Shown here one piece after another: positions 1 through 10,759 of a stretch of DNA of 64,000 nt; within the stretch, counting starts at the first letter, position 1, and each line of letters begins with the position of its first letter. The stretch is from Colletotrichum lupini. Taxonomy: Eukaryota > Ascomycota > Sordariomycetes > Glomerellales > Glomerellaceae. The notes beneath the pieces were generated by a model. It saw nothing but the letters and a program-made list of their open reading frames with translations. It had not been told where the DNA came from and ran no database searches. The stretch is taken from positions 2,914,001-2,978,000 of the forward strand of contig NC_064682.1 of assembly GCF_023278565.1 (NCBI RefSeq), written 5' to 3'. The translations under genes and the position numbers were made by a program.

Positions 1-957
1 ATGTCTCCCAGCAAGGTTCCCCCACAAGGCATCTGGGCCCCGGCCGTGACCCTCTTCAACCCAGAGACAGACGAGCTCGACCTCGAAGCCCAAGCAAAGT
101 ACTACTCCTACCTCTCCAAGACGGGCCTCGCAGGCCTCGTCATCCTCGGCACAAACGCCGAGCAGTTCCTCCTCACCCGCGAAGAGCGTAAAGCCCTCAT
201 CGCCACCGCCCGCAAGGCCACCGGCCCAGACTTCCCCATCATGGCCGGCTGCGGCATGCACTCCACAAAGCAGGTCCTCGAGCTCCTCTCCGACGCAAAA
301 GAAGCCGGCGCCGACTCGGCCCTCGTCCTGCCCCCGGCCTACTTTGGCAAGCAAACCACCCCGCAGGTCATTGACCGCTTCTTCAACACCGTCGCCGAGA
401 AGACCCCCTTGCCTATCGTGCTTTACAACTTCCCCCTCGTCTGCAACGGCATCGACCTCGACAGCGGCACCATCGCCAAGCTCGCAAAGAAGCATGACTC
501 CATCGTCGGCGTCAAACTCACCTGCGGCGCCGTCGCCAAGATCGTCCGCCTCGCCGCCGAGCTGCCCGCCGAGAAGTTCGCCACCTACGGAGGCCAGTCC
601 GACTTCCTCCTCGGCGGCCTCACGTCCGGCAGCGCGGGCTGCATCGCGGCCTTCGCCAACGTCTTCCCCCGCGTCACGGTGCAGATTTACAAGCTGCACA
701 ACGAGGGCAAGCTCAAGGAGGCCGTCGAGCTGCACCAAAAGGCCGCCCTTGCGGAGCAGGCGACCAAGGCGGGTATTGCGACCATCAAGTACGCCGCGTC
801 CGTGTACACGGCGCCGCGGGCCGGGTTGAAGGGCCAGGAGAAGCTGTTCGCGCCGCGGAGCCCGTATGTTGAGGCCAGCGAGGACCAGAAGAAGACTGTG
901 CACGCTTTGATGGATGAGTTGAACAAGCTTGAGGAGGAGCTTGCTGGTTCCAGCTGA
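1..957 (+). CDS. Dihydrodipicolinate synthase/KDPG-aldolase family protein (318 aa)
   Basis: A single uninterrupted frame runs from the ATG at base 1. The product has the (beta/alpha)8 class I aldolase layout of the DHDPS family: GTNAE at residues 50-54 stands where GTTGE is usual, Tyr142 lies in LYNFP, and the Schiff-base lysine is Lys172 in VGVKLTCG. The ~318-aa length is normal for the family, and no targeting signal is visible, so the enzyme is probably cytosolic. In fungi, members cleave or form 2-keto-3-deoxy acids (for example the L-threo-3-deoxy-hexulosonate aldolase of galacturonate catabolism) or act on 4-hydroxy-2-oxoglutarate. The N-terminus does not closely resemble the characterised galacturonate enzyme as I know it, so the substrate is left open. 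Family assignment is firm; lysine biosynthesis is unlikely because fungi use the aminoadipate route. Confidence 0.9.
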   Translation: MSPSKVPPQGIWAPAVTLFNPETDELDLEAQAKYYSYLSKTGLAGLVILGTNAEQFLLTREERKALIATARKATGPDFPIMAGCGMHSTKQVLELLSDAKEAGADSALVLPPAYFGKQTTPQVIDRFFNTVAEKTPLPIVLYNFPLVCNGIDLDSGTIAKLAKKHDSIVGVKLTCGAVAKIVRLAAELPAEKFATYGGQSDFLLGGLTSGSAGCIAAFANVFPRVTVQIYKLHNEGKLKEAVELHQKAALAEQATKAGIATIKYAASVYTAPRAGLKGQEKLFAPRSPYVEASEDQKKTVHALMDELNKLEEELAGSS

Positions 958-2980
958 GTGGGTTTGCTCAAGTTAGGTAGATGTTAGTTGTTGGTGAAAC
1001 GGTCAAAATGTGTGCGCCTTGTCTTGAAGACAACGTGTGCACCACATGCTTGCAGAGATTGCCAGTCTTTCTGCTAGGATGAGTGTGGTCCCTGGGTGCG
1101 TCAGAGGCTGCAAGTCATTTTTAGCTTACATTCCAGGCCCAGGGCAAAGAAGTTCGGCAATCGGATCTGGCCTGACAGGGATGGCAAGGAGGGACCGTGT
1201 ATTATGAGCATATGATAGAACCATAAATGAAGAAACTAAATGATAAAGAAGGCATGGAAACAGTCTCCAGTAACCACCCAGCTGTTTCTGATCGTCGCAT
1301 TGAGTTGTGGATTGCCCGATCAAGTCCCCTTCTGATGAATCCATGTGTTCTTTAGGTGAAGATCCCGAGACAAAGGCAAGGCGAGCAAGGGATTAATTAT
1401 CCCACCATCCCACCGGGATACACGGACCTGCTTCCGCGAGCTCTTCTAGTCCACAGCATCCCTGATGGAAATAAAGTGGCGTGGAAGGAATCAAGTCTAG
1501 ATGACGCTTTATTGATCCGTGCTTCCCACGTTTATCGTAAACAGGTGGGAAAATTTGCATAACATGCAGACTAGAGCAGCCAATTTGATGCTTGGCCTCC
1601 TACGCGAGCTCACTTGCGAAACCCCTAGAGACGACCCAGGCACACGGGAAGAATAAGGAACGAGTCTGTTGTCGATCCTACGCGTAATAGCGGGGCGCTC
1701 GGACTCCTTTCTTGAAGAACTATACGCCACATTTCTCGACGGCAGTCGAGCTCAAAGGATTTCCTGGTGTGCCTGGGTACCACGGCAAGTGAGGTAGGAG
1801 GGATGTGAAAGGGGGGAGAGTGGGCAAGCCACACGAGCAAGGGGGAAGTTGTTATTGACTACGGTGAACAATAAGGAAAACGGTTCATGGAGAAACTTGG
1901 AGGGATAAAAGAAAGTAAGAGTAAGAGAGCTCTTGCCCAGAAACGATGGGCAATAGCGATGTAAGACAGTTGATCAGGGCGCGAAGGATGGTTTATCAGG
2001 CCATTTGCTTGCGTTCCGTCATCCAGGCCTTTCCTCATTTCAGCCACAATCAGCAAAAAGGCTTGAGGAAAAGGACCCAAGGCTGACTGAAAACGGTTAA
2101 CGAGATCGGCGGTTCCAGCAAGAAAAAGGTCCTCCTATTTCTCAGAGCCCTTGCAGAATAACTCTCAACGTCTTTTTTCTGCCCAGGAAACAGAATGAAA
2201 GAAGAAGAAAGAAGAGAATTCTTGCTAAATTTTGGGCCTCGCATCCAAACCTTCGATAGGGGTTCTGTTTTGCCAAACCAAGACATGATGGGTTCCCAAT
2301 CGAGCACGACACACAACCGCGGCGTTTTTTTACATAGACTTATCCCAACGCGGCTGGGTCGGTTAATCCACGCCGCCACTCAGATCGCCGCATGCGTCGA
2401 ACCTCTCAGTCTCTTCACTCATTGCCGCTCCAGCTACGCGCAGCGGATTCAAGCCTCGCGGCAAGCCACCTTTGCGAGAGGGCAGGCAGACTGGTGGGCA
2501 GGAGGCGCTAGAGACATGAGAGGCGGACGCTAACACGAACCGGAGCTTTGGGACCATGGCGAGCACGGTGGTTTCCCCCTTTCTTTCCCGCGTGAATGCG
2601 CCCGTCAGAAGGCATTAGGGCTGTCAATCATTCGTGAGGTGGGGTGACGGAGCCGGAAAGACCAAGTTCGAGAGCGTCCTGGTTCGTTCAGGTTGAGGAA
2701 CTGGAAGGAAGGCCTTCCCGGACGGGTGTTGTGGTAAATTCGTAGGAGAGCATTTGCCGGCCGCGAGGTTCGACGTTGCCGTGTGACGAGCCACACGTCC
2801 CACGGGTCCAGCAAAGAGGCGGCGGCGCGCCATGTGCTTGATATGCTCTACTGGTTGACTGTTCTTCGAAAGCCACACCGGATGCTTCCGGTGCTTTTGT
2901 TCCCATAAGGTCTCAGCAGTGCCCCCTTTGGAGGGTTGTTCCACATGGGTTTCTCTTGTTCGTGGTCGACTCTTCTGTCT
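958..2980. other. Intergenic, no supported gene
   Basis: About 2 kb with only short frames lacking recognisable motifs, on either strand. Base composition is mixed and not RIP-like. It would hold the 3' end of the aldolase transcript and distal promoter sequence of the downstream receptor-like gene. Confidence 0.6.
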
Positions 2981-2985
2981 GCAAG

Positions 2986-3020
<35 letters not shown>

Positions 3021-3121
3021 ACCCCCCCCCCCACCCCCACCCCCCACCACAAACACAACCACGACACGACAACCCCCCCCCCACCAAAACCGACCACGCA
3101 CCCCCCCCCCCCCCCCCCCCC
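2986..3121. repeat. Poly-C / C-rich low-complexity tract
   Basis: A run of 35 C (2986-3020) is followed by C runs broken by single A or CA, a 10-C run at 3073-3082 and a 21-C run at 3101-3121. The opposite strand is an uninterrupted set of G tracts, a textbook G-quadruplex candidate, with i-motif potential on the + strand. It ends ~147 bp before the ATG of the receptor-like gene at 3268. Exact lengths may be affected by sequencing. Confidence 0.9.
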
Positions 3122-3267
3122 ACACAGACTCAACCTTTCGACAAACGACGACGGCGATAACGACGACGACCCCGTGGCTACATCAACCCGGGGACCTCAT
3201 GTGCAGGTGGTTTTAGCCAATCAGTTGTTACGAATATCCCTTTACTGGGACTCGTATACCCTCCATC

Positions 3268-4789
3268 ATGACGTCTTTTATGGAATTGGTTGGCAAGGTG
3301 AATAACCTTAACGACCCAAGACCTGCGTTGAATCAAAAACCGGTTATGCTTGGCATCGTGATATCATTCCTGGTAGGTTCCTCTTCCTGGTACCGGGCAT
3401 ATTTACGCTATACTGACCCAGAATATCATCCTAATATGTGTTATGCAGATACTAGCACTGCTATGTGCTGGCATGCGAATATGGACCCGCATCTTTATTG
3501 TTCGAGCAGTAGGATGGGATGACTTCTTTCTGGTGCTCGTTATGATCTCAATCTCGGTTGGAAGTATTGGCACTTGCATATGTATGTCAGACCATCCTGC
3601 ATCTTCTCCTGCCTACTTAGTCCGCAGCACGTGCTAACCAGTGAATAAGGCATGGACTATGGACTCGGAGATCATCTATTGTTCATACAGTATGATAGGT
3701 TCATTCAGTTCATGAAGGTAACCAACCTCCCCCTTGTAATCAATAACTCAGTCTAACCGCCTAGTACTAGATCTTCTACATCTGCAACGGCACATTACCG
3801 ATCTCAACGTCATTAATCAAGGTTGCCATCCTGCTCCAGTACCTACGGATATTTGAGCGCGGTTCAAAATCACGAATCCTCACCATAGTCATGATCTGCC
3901 TCGTGGCAATGTGGGGAGCCGCCTTCATGTTTCTCGCCTGGGTACCATGCATTCCCGTCGCAGCTTACTGGGATTGGTCAATACCCACCCGCGGACGCTG
4001 GGGGTTCGGAACGCAGGTTGCAGAGGAATTGATACGGACATATGAGGCACACGCCACGAGCAACATGATTCTTGACTTCATCATCTTTGCTATTCCTTTA
4101 CCGCTATACTTCAACACCGAGGCCAACAAGAGGTCCCGTAAGACCGTTCTCGGTCTCTTTTTGCTGGGCAGTCTGTAAGTTCTCATCTAGAATAGCTTCC
4201 GAACACAATGATACCATCACTTTCCTCATTGACTGACTGACGGCATGATAGAGTCCTGATGCTCTCTGCCTGGCGGCTCGTATCCCTAGTCCGCTCGCGC
4301 GCCGGAACCTACCCAACCTTTGACCCAACCTGGGCCGCCCCAGGTCCCATGGCCCTCTCAATTCTCGAGATCGACATGGCCGCCATCTGCGCCTCCCTCC
4401 CCGTCTTCTGGCCCGTCCTCCAAAACAGCATGGGCATGATCTTTGTCACGCACGAGGTCAAAGTCACCACGGAAACAGTCGAGACGACGCGGAGCCGCGA
4501 CGACGACGAGTGCCTCGAGCTATCCAACGGTGGCGCAGGCAGTAACGGTTCCTTTTCCTTTTCGCAGCAGAGTCCCGTGCTGGATACGGAGGGGCTTATT
4601 GAGCAGTACCAGCAGCAGACGGATATTTTTGGGAGTTATCTCAAGGGCAAGACGACGACGGACGTGGAAACTGTGCCGGCGTCGCTCCGTGACATGCCGC
4701 CGGCCAAGGAGCCTGAGCTTTTTGGGAGTTATTTGAAGGGAAAGACTACGACGGATGTGAATGCGGATCCGACGACGAAAATAGTGTGA
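3268..4789 (+). CDS. PTH11-like rhodopsin-domain integral membrane protein (415 aa, 5 exons)
   Basis: Exons 3268-3372, 3449-3581, 3650-3717, 3771-4174 and 4252-4789 join in one frame (1248 nt). Introns have GTAGGT, GTATGT, GTAACC and GTAAGT donors, and the second has a GTGCTAAC branch site. Seven hydrophobic segments are followed by a ~110-aa polar tail. Typical fungal rhodopsin-domain landmarks are present: WTRIFIVRAVGWDDFFLVL after the first helix, GLGDHLLFI, and the helix leading into LLQYLRIF. These proteins sit in the plasma membrane and are regarded as receptor-like (PTH11 itself acts in surface sensing in Magnaporthe), but ligands are unknown. No extracellular CFEM domain precedes the helices. 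The tail carries FGSYLKGKTTTDV twice (4628-4666 and 4721-4759). The short N-terminal exon is the least certain part. Confidence 0.85.
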
Positions 4790-5980
4790 TGCACAGAGGT
4801 TGGGTTGCCGCTGACGGCCTGGTCGGTGATTTGAGGTGCTTGTTTTAATGTCACGTAACAGGGATAGTAATCGCACCTCACAAAGTGCCCGTCACGTGCT
4901 GAATCACGTGTCTATCTCAGATATCGTGTATATAGACCTTTTCCTTTTGTCTATTTCCACTTTGATAGTTAAGCCACTTTTACCACACTCCGTATGCCCA
5001 TTGCTGCGTGCCATAACTCGTGACATTTAACGACGTGACGACGATATCCGGGAGTATTGATACAGGAATGAGTGTGTTCGGATTTCATTTTTTCTCTTTT
5101 TTGTATTACTATAGATACCTCTTCCTATATTGTTGCCGAGAATACCAGGAGGAAAAGTGAACTCTAATCAATTTCTGGTGTCTTACTCTCAATTCGTGTC
5201 ATTCATCTAAGATATCTCATTAAAGCATGCTTTGGCTACTGGAAATGAACAACCTATCATATTCGATGTATTAGTAACTTTAGATTACAGCAGTTCGTCA
5301 ATAAAGTAGCACGTGAAATGTTCCGAATCCGTGTTCCAGCCCAGTAGATTAGTAAAATGGTTTACCGCCTCCATCTTACGTGGAAGTGAGCCCCTCATCG
5401 CCGGATGCAGTAAGTCCTAACGATCTCTGCGGAACTGATCGACTCCGTGACAATGAATGCGAAGGCAGATGAGACTATGTATTCGGGATCTGCTCAGTGT
5501 TATTCTATTCCCGGAACACAGGCACGTGATACGGCAAAGCTTCGAACTCCGTCATTCACGAGATACCGGCACAAAGCATCCATCAAACGAAGGCCCTCGT
5601 CAACCCCGGCTGACTCAATGCTCAGTCCGACGTTGCCAGGGTAGAGAGATCTCTAATTTGGGCTTACTTACATTGGAACATTCTCCAACGCGCCCAGACC
5701 ATCGAGAATTTGGATACTTCCAAAATCTCCATGATCCAATATGCCAAAGTCTACCTTGCGAATTTCTGGTTCGGGTAAGAAGCGTAAAGATATTTTTTTT
5801 TGGATGTGCACGTTGATCTCCTCGTTCCCACGTTTGCACGTTGGGTTTTGGCAAAGTGTTTCGGCTCCAATAAGAAGTTTTCAATGGCCGAAATATGATC
5901 AACAAGATACCTTATGTAATTATTGCCATTCTTTCACTCTGCAACCGTATTATGATGCCGCAGCTTGGCCTTCCCCACTC
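4790..5980. other. AT-rich intergenic with four CACGTG palindromes
   Basis: No gene is supported. CACGTG occurs at 4893-4898, 4905-4910, 5310-5315 and 5523-5528, the first two only 6 bp apart. The DNA is AT-rich but keeps CpA and TpG, so it is not RIP-like. Confidence 0.6.
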
Positions 5981-5989
5981 TATATAAAA
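5981..5989 (+). promoter_or_regulatory. Orphan TATA box
   Basis: TATATAAAA followed by a pyrimidine-rich stretch and an ATG at 6015 looks like a fungal core promoter. The frame from that ATG is only 40 codons and low in complexity, and it lies antisense to the gene remnant at 6053-6449. The promoter is plausible but the gene is not. Confidence 0.35.
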
Positions 5990-6052
5990 CCCTCCCTTCT
6001 CGATCTTCAACTACAATGGGGGCTCATCGAAAACAAGTGCAATCGACTACTT

Positions 6053-6449
6053 CTCAGAAGAAGATTTCTCAGACGACAAATCCACACCAAACATCCCCCC
6101 GCCAAGCCGGGCCCCAAACTTCGCGGGACCAAAGCTGAACCGCGAGCCGTCAGTAGAAGAGACAGCGGCAGGGGCGGCAGCATCATCCTGCCCATTGGGC
6201 ACAACCTTGAGGCCGCGCTTCTCAAAAACAGCCGCTGTTCCATCCCTCGACGATTTCCATAAGGCGCTTCTTCTTGTGCTCGCCTGCGTTTGACAACTGC
6301 CTCTTGTCGTTAACGTCAACGGTTCTGTCGAGCGCTAGTAGGTCTCGTCTCATTCTTTGAAAGAGGTTACTCGGCCCCAGGTTGAAATGTCTCCCATCAT
6401 GTAGTACGGCATATAAAGTCGATATTCTGCCACCAAAACCAAGTGTCAT
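6053..6449 (-). pseudogene. Frameshifted remnant of an unrecognised gene
   Basis: On the minus strand, a frame starting at the ATG at 6449 reads through LDRTVDVNDKRQLSNAG and HKKKRLMEIVEGWNS, then hits a stop at about 6222. The next frame takes over at the same place (about 6235-6250) and continues FEKRGLKVVPNGQDD to a serine/lysine-rich end with a stop near 6053. Both halves have protein-like composition, so a single-base indel in an old gene is a simple explanation. I do not recognise the family. An intron or chance overlap of two frames are the alternatives. Confidence 0.35.
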
Positions 6450-6539
6450 TGACTGATATCTAGCAAGGCAGGCTGTAGCCTCTCAGAAGTGAGATAGTGC
6501 AGCACAATACATCATGATTCTAACTACCATGTCTAGATG

Positions 6540-6695
6540 CCTCCAAAAAACCACAAAAACAAAAGAGTTCACCCCCCCGGTGGCGAGCTGGGGGCTACAT
6601 CTCTGGCGCACATGCTGGGACTCGAACACGGGACCTCTTCGCCTTCACCGATTAGGCTGTTCGTGGACTTCAACCACTCCACCAACCAGCCAGTT
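6540..6695 (-). mobile_element. tRNA-derived SINE-like remnant
   Basis: On the minus strand an A box, TGGTGGAGTGG (6684-6674), fits TRGYNNARNGG. It is followed 46 nt later by GTTCGAGTCC (6627-6618), which fits the B box bar its first base. This is tRNA-like pol III promoter spacing. However the flanking bases cannot form proper acceptor and T stems, so it is not a working tRNA. The region downstream ends in T-rich runs (6540-6570). Together these suggest a tRNA-derived SINE or a decayed tRNA gene. Confidence 0.4.
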
Positions 6696-6699
6696 TTGA

Positions 6700-7455
6700 C
6701 CTGACCCCCAAGGGGGCGCCTGCTGGCTGGTGACGGAATTGGACTTGAGGGGGGGTATATACCCTTCTCGTGCGTTCAGATGGAAGGTGCGGATGACGAG
6801 GTCTCGGGAGGGAACCTGGAAGGCGCGATCACCACTATCAAGGTCGTACCTTCCGCGTGATGAAGTCGAAAGAGTATTAGTCATCTGGCCTACTTTATGT
6901 CGTGAAGATGGTCGATTCCCGTTCTCCATATGATAATTGGATACCTATAGTTGCAAAGACGACGGCCTTGGTAGCATAGGAGGTAGATAATGCCATTGGC
7001 TCCCCTGGAATTCTGTCGCCCCAATTGAATGGCCTTTTCCATCAGTTTACTCGAGGCTGAGTAAGGGAGCAGTTCTATATGACAAAACATTACTACTACC
7101 ATCGGTAAAAGGAAGCCAGACATTGGGAGTAATGTGGCTTTTGTGAAAGCCGTTCGGGAAGAAAAAGAACCCGTCATTACCATCTGCAGGGAGAGGAACA
7201 TCGCGCCTCGTAAATCCCAATCGGGGTTGAACCCCGCGTCGACCATAAGCTGCATCGACACCTTGTCGTTGCAACGGTTACACCCGCCAAGGCACCGGTA
7301 AGCTTATCGGGATGTAGATCGGGCTTTGGAGAGCTCTTCCTCATGCGGGGGAGATGTCTAAGCGAGACAGGGGAGCCACGATCTACAGAGGCGTCATGGA
7401 AAACTTCTGAAAGTAGGGCAAGAGGACGGCAAAGGACATGTGGGAGACTCATGGC
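6700..7455. other. Intergenic, nothing recognised
   Basis: Only short frames without motifs are seen. The right end is the presumptive promoter of the GMC oxidoreductase. Confidence 0.5.
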
Positions 7456-7462
7456 TATTTAA
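7456..7462 (+). promoter_or_regulatory. TATA-like element of the GMC oxidoreductase gene
   Basis: TATTTAA lies about 106 bp before the chosen start codon at 7568, a common distance in filamentous fungi. A frame open from 7469 exists, but the signal peptide begins only at 7568, so the intervening 99 nt are read as leader. Confidence 0.4.
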
Positions 7463-7567
7463 GGTCGGATGCATCAGTTCAGTGTTCATGATTTCACACC
7501 CCACCTCAAAGACTCCTCTTCACGATCTCTAGTACTATTCCAGGAGCATCAACCTGCCTTACACATC

Positions 7568-9698
7568 ATGGTCCTCTCCACAATCACAGCGTTCACAACC
7601 TTCCTCCTCCTGCTTCTCCTCAACCTCCCTCTCACGACCACAGCCCAACCCGCCCCAAACGAAACCTCAACCTACACCTACATCGTAATCGGCTCCGGCC
7701 CAGGAGGCGGCCCCCTAGCCTGCAACCTCGCCCGCGCAGGCCACCCAACCCTCCTCCTCGAAGCAGGCGACGACGAGCGCGACGACATCCGCACCGTCAT
7801 CGCCAACGGCGGGTACTTCATCACCCCGAGCAACAGCTGGTCCTTTTTCGTACGGCATCACGCGGATGACGAGGTCGAGCTGCGGAACAACCACCTCACG
7901 TGGCGGCTGCCCTCGCAGAATGGAACTGGTATCGGACCGTACTGGGTCGGCAACGCGGCGAGGGCGCCAAAGGGGGCAGAGTTGTTGGGGGTGTGGTACC
8001 CGCGCGGCGCGACGGTGGGAGGATCGAGCGTGACGAATGCGATGGCGACGTGGTTGCCTAATGATTCGGATTGGGATTTTGTGCAGAATGTCACGGGGGA
8101 TGATTCATGGAAGTGAGTATTGATTCCGTGATTGTCAAGGTATCTTAAGAAATTTGGACAGGAATAGCTAACTTAAGCATGGGGAAAGCCACAAGAGCAT
8201 TCGTCAAATCTTTGAGAGGATCGAGAAGAACAACTATCTCCCTGAGGGCACGCCGGGTCACGGGTTCGACGGCTACTTTAACACGAATCTAGGCAATGGG
8301 TCACAGTATCTCAATAACCCTGGTCTCATGGACATTCTCAAGTCGCACTTGCGGTCTATTGGGAAAGACCCGGAGAAGCTCATCGAGATGGTGGGCAGCG
8401 ACGGCAACTTCCTCAGCGAGAGTAGAGACACGACGGAGGGCATGTGGGGGCTGTCGTTTCATGCCACGGATAAGTGGGAGCGGTACAGCTCTCGCACGTA
8501 CATCTATGAGACGCTGGCAGCCAAGAACGCAGATGGCTCTCCTAAGTGGCCCCTAACCTTGTCGACGAATTCTCTGGCCACGAAAGTCCTATTTGAAGAG
8601 ACGGAGGGTGGAAAGCCTAGGGCCGTGGGCGTTGAGTATTTGGCGGGCAATTCCACGTACGGTGCCGACGTGCGGCGAAACGCGTCAACGACAGGCGAGA
8701 CAAGACGAGTAATGGCATCTCGGGAGGTCATCGTTGCAGGCGGTGCTTTCAACTCGCCCCAGCTACTACAGCTCAGCGGCATCGGAAACAAAACGGACCT
8801 TGAAGCTCTCGACATCGAGGTCGTGGCAGACTTGCCGGGCGTGGGGCGAAACCTCCAAGACAACCAAGAATTCCCGGTTGTGGGCCACGCTCAACTTAAC
8901 CTCACGGCTACTCCAAATCCCAACGAGCCAATCTGCGCCAAAGGAAGCCCCGGAGACCCATGTGAAGAGCTGTGGCGACAGGGAAAGGGCCCGTACATGC
9001 GGCCAGGCTACAACTCGAACGCGTTGCTTCTTAAGTCCAACTTTTCGCTGACCGGAGAGCGAGATGTCTTCGTCTTCAGCTGGCCAAGGGCGTTCCGCGG
9101 GTTCTGGCCCGAGGTGCAGCAGCCGGAGCTCCTCGATCCGCCGAATACCGTTGGCTTCTCAACAGTCAAGATGCATCCGCAGAACACAGCCGGATACATC
9201 AAGATTCGGTCCGCAGACCCGACGGAACCGCCGCAGATCAACTTTGAACTGTACAAGGAAGGCGCCGAGACCGACCTTGAAGCACTAGCGGAGGTAGTGG
9301 CGTGGGGCCGACGGAGCATGCGGGACGTCCAAGGTCCGTGGGGTCCAGTGGATCCGGCCGAACCTCCGTGTGCGCAAGTCGAGAGTAATGGCCGCTGCGG
9401 CGATGCGAACCCGGAGTCGGATAAGGATTGGATCCGGGAGCAGACTTTTGGGCATCATCCTACAGGGACGTGCAAGATGGGTGCGGCTGATGATGGCATG
9501 GCGGTGGTGGATTCCGAGTTTCGGGTGTTTGGCGTGGACGGGCTCAGGGTTGTCGACGCGAGTGTGTTCCCGCGGGCTCCCGGAGCATTCCCTGCCGTGG
9601 CGACCTTTATCATTAGCCAGAAGGCGTCAGATGTGATGCTGGGAGGTCTAGGAACGTCAGAGCCACAAGAGATGATGGTGGTAAGCCAGGGTAGTTAG
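7568..9698 (+). CDS. Secreted GMC-family FAD oxidoreductase (684 aa, 2 exons)
   Basis: Exons 7568-8112 and 8189-9698; the intron has a GTGAGT donor and a TAGCTAAC branch site, and the acceptor at 8187-8188 keeps frame into HKSIRQIFERIEKNNY. Residues 1-26 form a signal peptide with a poly-Leu core. The FAD dinucleotide motif is VIGSGPGGG (G42, G44, G47). Other GMC signatures are GVWYPRGATVGGSSVTNA, AGGAFNSPQLLQLSGIG, and the active-site histidines in FGHHPTGTCKMG. The enzyme should oxidise an alcohol or aryl-alcohol substrate extracellularly and pass electrons to O2 or a quinone. In the C-terminal stretch, PGAFPAVATF stands where the second catalytic His/Asn is usually found. No cluster partner is adjacent, so the substrate is unknown. 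Confidence 0.93.
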
Positions 9699-10759
9699 AT
9701 GAGACGACGTTGCGCGGGGTATCGAGTATGAGAAAGTTCTGAGTTCTTCCATGCATGCTGAGATGCGAAGATGTGAAGTGCCAGCCACGAGCCGCGTTGC
9801 CCTGTCGTCGCGTCGCAACACAACTGGATGGGAGTGTCGCAGTGTGTCCTCAAAGCAGTCGTGTCGTATCCGTACCGAAGAGCGTCATCTACCATAGTCC
9901 CTTGTGTTTTCGTTGGGGAATCTGTGTCGCTCAGAATGGGATGAAGGGAGGATGTCAGGGTCGTCTGATGTTCTGGAGCCTTCCAGTAGATGGGATGATT
10001 GGAGAAGCATGTGAAGGTATCTCAGCTGCAAGATTGGGTGGGAGAGATACGTGGCTGGAGTGTGGCTCTGTTAGTGGGGCTTCCTTCCATGCTGCTGGTT
10101 CGAGCACAGCCACAGTTCTCCCCACTCCTGGCACGAGCTTTTCAAATCCGCAGGCGATGACGTTTGGACCTCGCCCCCTCCTGGTCCACTTTCCCCCTCT
10201 CCCTCTGATGATGGAAGCTGGCACTGGGCCCAGACTGGCCCCTGCTCCTTGCTTGCCGCTCTCGCTCCTGCACTTGCTTCCTCGATGCCCAGCCAGACAG
10301 GGCAGCTACCACCGGGTAGCCCCTCTTTCTCTCTCTCAACAGGGTCCCTGCTCTTTGTGGTGCCCAGCATCGTCACCAGCTGGAGGCCGCCCCTTCTGTC
10401 CCTGAGTCTGGGCTGGCATGTCGGGACGTGGATGGCTGCTCTTTCGTTGCCTGCCTTGGCTAAAAGGTAAAGCGCGTTCTCATGACCCTTCGTCTGATCA
10501 TCATAGGTACTCGCCTCCAACATTCCCATCCAGACACGTCCAGTTTTTACATAAAACCCATCATCCACACGATTTCGAGCCACGTTCTTCCTGCTCGACT
10601 CATTTTCTGCTTGTTCCCAGATACCCCTCCAACTTGAGAGACAACGTACATAACCGCCCTTGATACCCCATCCAGTCTCCAGTTACCCCTCACAAAACTC
10701 CCTCCTACAACACTTCTCACAACACTCTCAATAACTTCAAACGCCAACCAACCGCAATC
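9699..10759. other. Intergenic, pyrimidine-rich leader at the right end
   Basis: No coding sequence is supported. From about 10480 to 10759 the + strand is C/T/A-rich, typical of a highly expressed fungal gene's 5' leader (here the Vip1-like gene). Confidence 0.5.

Noticed and set aside
2919..3216. Proline-rich (+) and glycine-rich (-) frames over the C tract
   Set aside because: They are direct translations of the poly-C/poly-G tract in three frames.
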